From assembly GCA_963810905.1 (NCBI GenBank), contig CAWEPG010000018.1, positions 62,001-126,000 on the forward strand: 64,000 nucleotides of DNA. The letters run 5' to 3'. Under the pieces are notes generated by a model. That model saw nothing but the letters and a program-made list of their open reading frames with translations, was not told where the DNA came from and ran no database searches. Source of the stretch: CAWBAT01 sp963810905 (lineage in GTDB: Bacteria > Acidobacteriota > Terriglobia > Versatilivoradales > Versatilivoraceae). Position 1 is the first letter of the stretch. The number at the start of each line of letters is the position of its first letter. This document shows, in pieces, positions 36,535 through 45,371 of the stretch. A program made the position numbers and the translations under genes.

Positions 36535-36667
36535 ATTCTTATGTCCGTTTTGAGGATGCAATAATCCCAAGACGCAGTCAATTTTCTAGCCTAACTGATA
36601 CGGGTCGATTTGTCACTGGTGCGAGTCTTCACTGCAGCTGGAAATGGCAGGTGGAGCAGGCGATTGT

Positions 36668-37807
36668 TCAGTGTCTGGAATCGACGAACTTAATCAGTTT
36701 TGCGGCATAGAGCTTTTGAATGATGAGCAGGGATTCCGCTTCACGGAAGGGACAAATGGAAAGGATGGATTTGACATCCCAGCTCCCGTTGATTCGGGAA
36801 AGGATAAACCCTTCCTTGGGTCCAATTTCGGTTGTCGTGAGCACATCAATGGAAACAGTCAAAAACGGGATCGCGTCTGGCCGGATCGCAGATTGATAAA
36901 TTTGCCGGACGAGCACGGACTCAGCCTTCAGCAGCATCGTTCCGGCCTTGATGTGGTTCGGATCCAGCTCCAAAATACTAGCCAAGATTTCAAGGGCTTC
37001 GGCGGCCTTTTCATGTTGGATGAATTCCTTGGCTCTTTCTAAGAGGTCGTCCGGAGCCTCAAGATATTCAGGAAGCGGCTGGAGTGACTGCTCTAGCTGG
37101 GGAAGCTCGTCGAGCACCTGGACAACTCCCTCGCAAAGTAGGCTGTAGAGCAAGGAATAGACATGGAATGGAGACGCGTGCATGTTGTAGCATATCTCGC
37201 CCACCGTCATCTGCTTCTTGATATACCAGAGGATTTTGGGGAGTTGACTTCCAACAGTCACCTCGCGGAGACTTTGCCCCGGAACAAGACCTAACACGAC
37301 ACGGTCAGAAGGAATCCTACCTCGGTAACGCTGCCATTCGTCTACTCGATAGATCCCTTCTATGACGACACTCGTAGGTTTGATTTCGATCCGAATGAGA
37401 TCCTGTGGGAGCAGGGCATTGTCCTCGAAGGCGAAATCCGCCTGCTCCCATAGGAACAGGTCGTAAATAATCTCCAGGGCACGCTCGCGCAATAGCTCCA
37501 TCATCTCGGCGTCGTGGATGAGTCCTAAGTGGACAAGCGCTCGGCCCAGAGGAACTTTCAGCTGACGGTGCTTCTCCATCCCTGCCTTAAGACCAGCCTC
37601 GTCGATTTTCCCATAGTGCAAAAGGAATTGGCCGAAATACTCTTTGGGGTCATTCGAACTCGATCCCACGATAGTCCCTTTTTCAAAAAAGATCATCTTT
37701 GTGATGTTCTCATGGCGTACCCTAAGAATCCCATTCTTCTGGCCTACCTCCAGAAACTGAAGCAAGTCGGCCACATTCATGGTTGCCAGACTACCCACAA
37801 TACTCAT
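36668..37807 (-). CDS. DUF4388 (PATAN-like) domain protein
   Basis: The start is placed at MSIVGSLATMNVADLLQFLE, where the DUF4388 homology begins (about residues 1-100: GQKNGILRVRHENITKMIFFEKG, ILLHYGKIDEAGL-type pattern). A second part has a GRALVHLGLIHDAEMMELLRER segment and a C-terminal helical half ending in AAKLIKFVDS. The late region includes a short TPR-like stretch (AAEALEILASILELDPNHIKAG). Such proteins act in gliding, pilus and response-regulator signalling of Acidobacteriota and Myxococcota. The exact role is unknown. It is cytoplasmic and encoded alone. Confidence 0.87.
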   Translation of the reverse strand: MSIVGSLATMNVADLLQFLEVGQKNGILRVRHENITKMIFFEKGTIVGSSSNDPKEYFGQFLLHYGKIDEAGLKAGMEKHRQLKVPLGRALVHLGLIHDAEMMELLRERALEIIYDLFLWEQADFAFEDNALLPQDLIRIEIKPTSVVIEGIYRVDEWQRYRGRIPSDRVVLGLVPGQSLREVTVGSQLPKILWYIKKQMTVGEICYNMHASPFHVYSLLYSLLCEGVVQVLDELPQLEQSLQPLPEYLEAPDDLLERAKEFIQHEKAAEALEILASILELDPNHIKAGTMLLKAESVLVRQIYQSAIRPDAIPFLTVSIDVLTTTEIGPKEGFILSRINGSWDVKSILSICPFREAESLLIIQKLYAAKLIKFVDSRH

Positions 37808-38019
37808 CAACGATCTCCCAGATATTATCCCAAGAGGCAAATACTAATGAAGACGGAGTGATGCCACGCCCTTTTCGTCATGTGCGCAGAAAACGGCACA
37901 AAGAATTTCTTAGACTTCATCCTAACTCTTCGTCAAGTTGCTGTTAAATCTTGAGTTTATCTCTGGATAAGTGCAGTTTGATGAAATTCGAGGTTATCCA
38001 AGGGGGACGTCGATTGAGG

Positions 38020-38523
38020 TCAAATTGTCGGCTCCGGCATGCCCCACTGCGACCATTCTTCGCGGGCTGGGCCATAGACTCCGGGAACTTTCAATCCGGC
38101 TTGCCGCATCAAGACTGTCATTTGGCCGCGGTGATGAGTCTGGTGTGCAATCAAAGCAGTCAGAGTAAATCCCCGTTTCCACATCTGCCCATACATTTCA
38201 TCGCTCTCTTCGAGGCTCGCATCTGTCCATTTGGACTTGAGTTCCTCCATAAGGGACAACCCCGCTCCCTCGTAGGCCAGCAAAATCTCTTTCATCGATG
38301 AAGGGACAGCCGAACTCTCTGCAGGGCCGCTAACGGAAAGGCCTGTCTTGGTCATCATTTCAGGAATTGTTAAGACGATATGCCAGGCTAGTCGCCCTAG
38401 TGTTCTACCACCCGGCTCCACGCCTTGAGGAAGACAACGATCCGGGATGTGCTTGAACACTTTCTTGGTTGAATCAACCTCCTGCATCCAGACGGATTCG
38501 AAATCCTGTATTTTTCTGAACAT
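38020..38523 (-). CDS. DinB family putative metal-dependent hydrolase
   Basis: The start at 38523 (MFRKIQDFESV) follows AGGAG at a normal distance, giving 167 aa, the typical DinB/YfiT size. The four-helix-bundle metal site is visible as LAWHIVLTIPEM (first His) and ALIAHQTHHRGQMTVLMRQAGL (the HxxxH pair). Many members use a metal for thiol-transfer or dehalogenase chemistry, such as bacillithiol transferases. Substrate prediction is not possible. The gene has no adjacent partner. Confidence 0.9.
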   Translation of the reverse strand: MFRKIQDFESVWMQEVDSTKKVFKHIPDRCLPQGVEPGGRTLGRLAWHIVLTIPEMMTKTGLSVSGPAESSAVPSSMKEILLAYEGAGLSLMEELKSKWTDASLEESDEMYGQMWKRGFTLTALIAHQTHHRGQMTVLMRQAGLKVPGVYGPAREEWSQWGMPEPTI

Positions 38524-38961
38524 GGGTTTTTTTTCTCCTTTGGGGATCACGTAAATCTCTTTTGTATACCTTACGAAGACATGGAATAAGGACTCAACGG
38601 AACAAGACAAATGCTAAGCTGGCGTCAAGCGGGGTTGTTACGTCGCGAGGGTAGGTCACTTCACATTGCAAGGGCCATACTTGCAAGGTAAGATACTCAG
38701 CTCTCTGGATTCAAGGACAAATAGAGTAGGTCTGGTCACCCGGTCGCCAATCACAGCTCAATTCCCACTAAACTAGCAGGGCGGGGCAATGGCCTTCAGG
38801 GTGAAACTCGAAAAAAGCTCTGGGTAAAAGGAGTGCGGCCTGAATCCAGGTAGAATTCAGGCCGCTCGAGAGAGAAATGCGTTCTTTGCTGTAGACGCAA
38901 TCCCTTGTCAAAAAGACGAAGCAAAAATAAAAAAAATCCCTCGCTTTTCCCTTGCCTCAAA
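38524..38961. other. Intergenic region between DinB and DUF1501 genes
   Basis: It holds the promoter side of dinB and the 3' flank of the DUF1501 gene. The only distinct element is the hairpin at 38835-38865, listed separately. No open frame has a credible start or family signal. Confidence 0.4.
38835..38865 (-). terminator. Hairpin terminator for the DUF1501 copy 1 transcript
   Basis: This perfect 11-bp stem (GCGGCCTGAAT / ATTCAGGCCGC) has a 9-nt loop. On the minus strand it lies about 97 bp after the DUF1501 stop and is followed by a short T-rich run (CCTTTTA). The strong stem makes a transcription end likely. The tail is weaker than in a classic intrinsic terminator. Confidence 0.6.
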
Positions 38962-40530
38962 CTAAGCGATGATCGCTTTTATGGGACTAGCCGGTTCGAC
39001 TCCTGTCAATCGCTGATCGAGACCCAGGTATTTATAACTGAACTTCTCGTGGTCGATCCCAAACTGATTGAGTATCGTCGCCTGCAAGTCCCGGACATGG
39101 ACCGGGTTGTTCACGATGTTGTAGGAGAATTCGTCGGTCTCCCCGTACACCGTTCCTCCCTTGATCCCGCCCCCTGCCATCCACAAACTGAAGCAGCGGG
39201 GATGATGATCCCGGCCATAGTCGGTCGGCGTTAATTTGCCCTGGGAATAGATCGTTCGACCAAATTCTCCTCCCCAAATCACCAGCGTGCTGTCCAGCAA
39301 TCCACGCGATTTGAGATCCTGCACCAACCCCCAGCAACCCTGATCGACATCCTTACACTGACTGGGCAACACTTCCGGAAGAAAGTTGTGGACGTCCCAA
39401 CCTCGATGGTAGAGTTGCACAAACCGGACGCCCCGTTCCACGAGTCTCCTGGCCATCAAGCAACCATTCGCAAAAGTCCCGCCTTTGCGGGCATCCTCAC
39501 CATAGAGCTGATAAGTGCTCTCCGGCTCCTTGGAGAGATCGGTCAATTCCGGAACAGAAGTCTGCATCCGGAAGGCCATTTCATACTGCGCAATACGCAC
39601 TTGCGTCTCCGGATCCCCGATCTTTTCAAGTTCAAGATGGTTGAGTTCTCCGAGGCCATCCAGCATCTGGCGTCTGATCTGAGGAGGAACTCCGTCCGGG
39701 TTATTGATATAAAGCACTGGATCACCGCCCGAGCGAAGCGCCACGCCGGCATATTGAGCCGACAGGAATCCGGCGCTCCACAACCGGGCCGAAATCGCCT
39801 GTACGCCAGCCTTTGGATGAGAATGAGTGGCATTGAGGACAACGAAGGTCGGTAAGTCCTGGTTCATGCTGCCCAGACCATATGCAATCCAGGCCCCCAT
39901 GCACGGTTTCCCCGCGATCATGTTTCCCGTTTGTATAAACGTGATCGCCGGCTCGTGGTTGATCGCTTCCGTGTGGACCGAACGAATAATCGCCATGTCA
40001 TCTACCATCTTCGCCGTGTACGGCAAAAGCTCCGAGACCCAGGCTCCACTCTGACCGTGTTGCTGGAACTTGAATATGGACGGGGCTATTGGAAATCGAC
40101 TCTGCCCAGCCGTCATCGTCGTCAGCCGCTGGCCTTTGCGAATAGATTCGGGGAGGTCTTTGTCATACCAGTCTTTCATCCCCGGCTTGTAGTCATAGAG
40201 ATCAAGCTGCGGCGGCGCTCCCACCATGTGCAGGTAAATCGCCCTCTTGGCTTTCGGCGCAAAGTGGGGAAGTCCGGGGACTCCTCCTACCGCTTGCGGC
40301 TTGGTGAGACTTTCCGCCAGCGCATTCAGCACATTGTCACCCAGCAGGCTTGCCAGCGCCATGCTCCCCAGGCCACGCGCACTGCGGCCAAAAAACTGGC
40401 GGCGTGTTTCAACTAATACAGCTTGATCTATAGGATGCATCGCTCCCCCCTTAGAAACACTTCCCTTACCACTGCGGCCAAAAAACTGCCGACGGGTTTC
40501 AACTAATACTGCTTGATCAATAGGATTCAT
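38962..40530 (-). CDS. DUF1501 protein, copy 1, Tat-exported, with a duplicated N-terminus
   Basis: The core from MHPIDQ (40440) to 38962 is 492 aa, exactly as long as copy 2 and almost identical to it. It is a sulfatase/alkaline-phosphatase-fold protein (QTGNMIAGKPCMGAWIAYGLG, VIWGGEFGRTIYSQG, DHHPRCFSLWMAGGG). The twin-arginine signal TRRQFFGRSARGLGS marks export. Upstream in the same frame lies a second copy of the start segment (MNPIDQAVLVETRRQFFGRS) joined by GKGSVSKGGA. That linker is the former intergenic ribosome site translated as protein, as it matches the spacer before copy 2. Both ATGs have good ribosome sites (AGGAG before 40530, AAGGGGGGAGCG before 40440), so the start is ambiguous. 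The protein works with the DUF1549/DUF1553 partner upstream. Confidence 0.88.
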   Translation of the reverse strand: MNPIDQAVLVETRRQFFGRSGKGSVSKGGAMHPIDQAVLVETRRQFFGRSARGLGSMALASLLGDNVLNALAESLTKPQAVGGVPGLPHFAPKAKRAIYLHMVGAPPQLDLYDYKPGMKDWYDKDLPESIRKGQRLTTMTAGQSRFPIAPSIFKFQQHGQSGAWVSELLPYTAKMVDDMAIIRSVHTEAINHEPAITFIQTGNMIAGKPCMGAWIAYGLGSMNQDLPTFVVLNATHSHPKAGVQAISARLWSAGFLSAQYAGVALRSGGDPVLYINNPDGVPPQIRRQMLDGLGELNHLELEKIGDPETQVRIAQYEMAFRMQTSVPELTDLSKEPESTYQLYGEDARKGGTFANGCLMARRLVERGVRFVQLYHRGWDVHNFLPEVLPSQCKDVDQGCWGLVQDLKSRGLLDSTLVIWGGEFGRTIYSQGKLTPTDYGRDHHPRCFSLWMAGGGIKGGTVYGETDEFSYNIVNNPVHVRDLQATILNQFGIDHEKFSYKYLGLDQRLTGVEPASPIKAIIA

Positions 40531-40557
40531 CGTATTTCTCCTCAGAATACTCAAAGG

Positions 40558-43500
40558 TTATTTGTTGAAGACTTCGTCCAAATTCATGACCTGGTTTGCC
40601 ACCATGGTCAAAACTGTAACCTGTGAAGCCGCAATCGGCAAATCCCCTTGGACTCTCCAACCGACAACAGCTTCTGGGCATCTTCAGGATGCGAATCGTA
40701 ATAAGTTAGGTAATCGCGATAGGCACGTTTTGTGATATCTCGTTCTTTTTGATCGAACGGTCGGGCCAATAAACGATTCGCAATAATGTCGAACTAGACC
40801 GTCAAGACTCTCTGCGATTTGTCCGCAGGGCCCACTGGGCAAGATTCCGGGCTGCTTCCACAAACTGTGTGTCGTTCATCGTCACCAGGGCCTGCAACGG
40901 TGTGTCCGTCCGCTCACGACGTACCGTGCAGCTCTCCCGTGTCGGTGCATTGAAAATATCCATCGAGGCCGGAGGCGCACTCCGCTTCCAGAGAGTGTAC
41001 AGACTCCGGCGATAGAGATGTTCGCCCTTGTCTTGTTTGTAGAAACGAGTATTGCTGACGAAATGGCGACGGTTTCCCATATTCCGTCCGGCTGGTAGGG
41101 TTTGACACTTGGTCCGCCTATCTTCGGCACCAAGAATCCACTGGCTGCCAATGCATAGTCCCGGACCATCTCTCCATCCATGCGGAATCGCGGCCCGCGC
41201 GATAACAGCCGGTTCTCCGGATCTACCTTTAGCTTCTCTTCCGTCGTCAGCGCCGATTGCCGGTAGGTTGATGAGGTGACCATCAACTTGAAAAACTTCT
41301 TGATGTCCCATCCCGATTCGCGGAACTCCACCGCCAGCCAGTCCAGCAATTGCGGATGCGAGGGCGCCTGCCCCTGCGATCCAAAATCTTCCGCCGTCTT
41401 CACCAATCCCGTCCCGAACACTTCCTGCCAGTACCGATTCACCGTTACCCGCGCCGTGAACGGATTCGACGGATCCACCAGCCACTGCGCCAGCCCCAGA
41501 CGGTTCCGCGGAAACGAGGCCGGCATCGGCGGTAACGCCGCCGGTACGTTCGGATCTACTTTCTCCCGCATCTGATCGTATTGCCCACGGAATAGGATGT
41601 GCGCCATCGGCTTGGTGTCCGTCTTCTCTTCCATCACCAGCGTCACGGCACCTCGCTTTCGAACCGCCCGTGCTTCAGCACCTAGTGACTGAGCTTTCTC
41701 CGCCATTCCGCGGTACTTCGAATCTTCAGCGTTCAAATAGCGGAGATACAACACTTCGCGTTCATGGGCCGTCAGCTGGTCGGCCGATTTTTCGCGTGCA
41801 CCGTCCAATACAAACCATTCGGATGCCAGATGGGCTTCTTCTTCACTCAGTACACGGGATAAAATGCGTAAATCGGCGACGGCCCCCCCTTCGAAGTAAT
41901 TATTGCCCTGGTGTCCAAGCCTGAAGGGGGATGGCGTACGTATCTCTCCTTCCAAATATTCAGTGGTGGCAAAAGTATGCTGCGTCGGAACTGACTGTCC
42001 ATTGACAAAAAGTCCAAATCCCGCCAGCTCCCGGCTGCCATCGTACGTCACAACAAGATGATTCCACGTTCCCGGTTTGAATTGGCGCTGGAAACCTGCG
42101 GAGATCTCAATTTGTTTACCTTCATTGCCAATCAGTTTGAGCGAAGGGGTGCGTCCCCCAATCTCGATGCTCCAACCGCGAAACTTGTCATCAGGATCAG
42201 ACTGACTCATGACTGTAAAATTATCCGAGCCGGTCGGCTGGTAGATCCAGACGGAAACCGAGAAAGGCCTATCGGCACTGAAGTATTCGATATGGGGCAA
42301 TTCCAGCGAGGCTTCTTTCCCGAAGTAAAGTGCTTTGGTCTTTTCAGTTACTCCAGGACCTAAGGTCAGACCTTTGGGCAACTCTATGGACATTTTTGTG
42401 TCATGGGTTGCCACGCGAACATCATCCGGGATGGAAATTGCAAGTAATTGGGAACCTGGATCGACAGCAGAAATCAGGTTGCGTCGAGCTGCAGATTGCA
42501 ACCATTCCTCAAAGGCATTATCCGCACTGGCTCGAATCTGTCGCATTTGCTCTTTGACGGCGGATAATTCAGCATTGAGTTCGGCCCAACGAGCCAGATC
42601 CGTTTCACGGGGAACAACGATAATGGGAGGCGTGTCGGATACGTTCCCATCCATGGCGTCTTGCGTAGTATTTCGGAAGAAGGCCGTCATGGAATAGAAA
42701 TCCTTCTGCGAGATCGGATCGAACTTGTGGTCATGACAGGTTGCACACCCGACCGTCAATCCCAGCCAAACCGCGCCCGTCGTGTCCGCACGATCCTTCG
42801 CATAAATCGCTTCCACTTCTTCGGCTATCACTCCCCCTTCGTTCGTTGTCACATTACAGCGTTGAAACCCCGACGCGATCTGCTGTTCCATTGTCCGGTT
42901 GGGAAGTAAATCTCCCGCCAGCTGTTCGATCGTAAACCGGTCAAACGGAAGGTTTCGATTGTAGGCCGCAATCACCCAATCCCGATACGGCCACATCTCC
43001 CGATAGTTGTCCACATGGATCCCGTGCGTGTCCGCATACCGCGCTGCATCCAGCCAGTACCGCCCTCGATGCTCTCCCCAATGTTCCGATCCTAGCAGCC
43101 GATCCACCAGCTTCTCGTAGGCCCCGTTCGAGTTGTCCTTCACAAATGCTTCCACCTCTACCGGCTCCGGCGGTAATCCCGTCAAATCCAATGACAGCCG
43201 CCGAATCAGTGTTCGCCGATCTGCCTCCGACGCCGGTTTCAACCCCGCCGCCTCCAGTTTCGCCAGAATAAACTGATCAATCGGATTCCGTACCCAAGCC
43301 TTGTCTTTGACCACCGGCAACCCCGGACGCACCGGCGCTGCGAACGACCAAAGCTCTTTCCATCCGGCTCCCTGCTCAATCCACTTCTTCAAGAGCTCGA
43401 TTTGTTGCGGCGTTAGCGACTTGTGCGAGATTTTGCGGCATCCGCCGGGCGGGGTTTTCCGCCGAAATCCGCTGGTATAGCAAACTCTCCTGGGTTTCCC

Positions 43501-43742
43501 CGGAACAATCACCGTCCCGCTATCCCGCACTTCATACGCCCCTTCTTTTGTGTCCAATCGCAAATCCACCATGCGGGTGTTCTTGTCCGGCCGTGGCACT
43601 GAAAACAGTTATCCGACAGGATCGGTCTTACGGCCCGCTGAAAATCGACTCCCCCTCCCCCCGCTCTTATCCACCCTGTTGGGCAAAAAGGAATATTGCA
43701 ATAGACCGAAACGAGAAGAAGTAAGAAAAAGATTCTTCGCAT
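40558..43742 (-). pseudogene. DUF1549-LamG-DUF1553 exported protein, copy 1, multiply frameshifted
   Basis: The signal peptide starts at MRRIFFLLLL (43742), followed by AGGGGVDFQRAVRPILSDNC and the haem-binding CFQCHG of a planctomycete-type cytochrome c domain. Comparison with copy 2 shows a lost C in GGCC(C)GTGG near 43,595, a lost G in CTGGG(G)TTT near 43,495 and further loss near 43,430. These scramble about 25 codons between VPGKP and SHKSLTPQQ. The DUF1549, LamG-like and DUF1553 parts then read intact to ETVA near 41,070. A new shift breaks the frame there, and the last 160 codons (LYRRSLYTLWKRSAPP, then LDEVFNK at 40,558) lie in other frames with a stop near 40,800. It is probably non-functional as given. 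Confidence 0.85.
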
Positions 43743-43867
43743 AGACACGACACAAACCCCTCTTGGGAGCAATTCATTTAAAATGCAAACTCTTACATCC
43801 GGCAGGCAAGAAACGGCAAGGTCGAAGGCACTGCTCCTTCTACTCTTCCTAGAAAAGCCTGAAGAAA

Positions 43868-45346
43868 TCAGGCGATGATCGCTTTAATGGGACTAGCCGG
43901 TTCGACTCCTGTCAATCGCTGATCGAGACCCAGGTATTTATAACTGAACTTCTCGTGGTCGATCCCAAACTGATTGAGTATCGTCGCCTGCAAGTCCCGG
44001 ACATGGACCGGGTTGTTCACGATGTTGTAGGAGAATTCATCGGTCTCCCCGTACACCGTTCCTCCCTTGATCCCGCCCCCTGCCATCCACAAACTGAAGC
44101 AGCGGGGATGATGATCCCGGCCATAGTCGGTCGGCGTTAATTTGCCCTGGGAATAGATCGTTCGACCAAACTCTCCTCCCCAAATGACCAGCGTGCTGTC
44201 CAGCAATCCACGCGATTTGAGATCCTGCACCAACCCCCAGCAACCCTGATCGACATCCTTACACTGACTAGGCAATACTTCCGGAAGATTGCCGTGTACG
44301 TCCCAACCTCGATGGTAGAGTTGCACAAACCGGACGCCCCGCTCAACCATGCGACGTGCCATCAGGCAGCTATAAGCAAAAGTCCCGCCTTTGCGGGCAT
44401 CCTCACCATAGAGCTGATAAGTGCTCTCCGGCTCCTTGGAGAGATCGGTCAATTCCGGAACAGAAGTCTGCATCCGGAAGGCCATTTCATACTGCGCAAT
44501 ACGCACTTGCGTCTCCGGATCCCCGATCTTTTCAAGTTCAAGATGGTTGAGTTCTCCGAGGCCATCCAGCATCTGGCGTCTGATCTGAGGAGGAACTCCG
44601 TCCGGGTTATTGATATAAAGCACTGGATCACCGCCCGAGCGAAGCGCCACGCCGGCATATTGAGCCGACAGAAATCCGGCGCTCCACAACCGGGCCGAAA
44701 TCGCCTGCACATTCGCCTTGGGATTAGAATGGGTGGCATTGAGAACAACGAAAGTCGGCAAGTCCTGGTTCATGCTGCCCAGACCATATGCAATCCAGGC
44801 CCCCATGCACGGTTTCCCCGCGATCATGTTTCCCGTTTGTATAAACGTGATGGCCGGCTCGTGGTTGATCGCTTCCGTGTGTACCGAACGAATGATGGCC
44901 ATGTCATCTACCATCTTCGCCGTGTAGGGCAAAAGCTCCGAGACCCAGGCTCCACTCTGACCGTGTTGCTGGAACTTGAATATGGACGGGGCTATCGGAA
45001 ATCGACTCTGCCCAGCCGTCATCGTCGTCAGCCGCTGGCCTTTGCGAATAGATTCGGGGAGGTCTTTGTCATACCAGTCTTTCAACCCCGGCTTGTAGTC
45101 ATAGAGATCAAGCTGCGGCGGCGCTCCTACCATGTGCAGGTAGATTGCGCTCTTGGCTTTCGGCGCAAAATGAGGAAGTCCCGGGACTCCTCCAACCGCT
45201 TGCGGCTTGGTGAGACTTTCCGCCAACGCATTCAGCACATTATCACCCAGCAGGCTTGCCAGCGCCACGCTCCCCAGGCCACGCGCACTGCGGCCAAAAA
45301 ACTGGCGGCGCGTTTCCACTAATACAGCTTGATCAATAGGATTCAT
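43868..45346 (-). CDS. DUF1501 protein, copy 2, Tat-exported
   Basis: This 492-aa intact twin of copy 1 differs at only a few codons (for example NPKANVQA versus HPKAGVQA, AYSCLMARRMVERG versus ANGCLMARRLVERG). The start MNPIDQAVLVETRRQFF carries a Tat motif and follows AAGGGGGGAGCG. Members of this family are exported alkaline-phosphatase-like proteins encoded next to DUF1549/DUF1553 cytochrome-like proteins in Planctomycetota, Verrucomicrobiota and Acidobacteriota. They are linked to polysaccharide use, but no reaction has been established. It lies 25 bp after its partner gene, so the two are cotranscribed. Confidence 0.92.
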   Translation of the reverse strand: MNPIDQAVLVETRRQFFGRSARGLGSVALASLLGDNVLNALAESLTKPQAVGGVPGLPHFAPKAKSAIYLHMVGAPPQLDLYDYKPGLKDWYDKDLPESIRKGQRLTTMTAGQSRFPIAPSIFKFQQHGQSGAWVSELLPYTAKMVDDMAIIRSVHTEAINHEPAITFIQTGNMIAGKPCMGAWIAYGLGSMNQDLPTFVVLNATHSNPKANVQAISARLWSAGFLSAQYAGVALRSGGDPVLYINNPDGVPPQIRRQMLDGLGELNHLELEKIGDPETQVRIAQYEMAFRMQTSVPELTDLSKEPESTYQLYGEDARKGGTFAYSCLMARRMVERGVRFVQLYHRGWDVHGNLPEVLPSQCKDVDQGCWGLVQDLKSRGLLDSTLVIWGGEFGRTIYSQGKLTPTDYGRDHHPRCFSLWMAGGGIKGGTVYGETDEFSYNIVNNPVHVRDLQATILNQFGIDHEKFSYKYLGLDQRLTGVEPASPIKAIIA

Positions 45347-45371
45347 CGCTCCCCCCTTAGAAACACTTCCC

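Noticed and set aside
44294..45322. 342-codon plus-strand open frame inside DUF1501 copy 2 (and a shorter match in copy 1)
   Set aside because: It is antisense to a strongly supported gene, repeats in the other copy only because the DNA is duplicated, and has no family motif.
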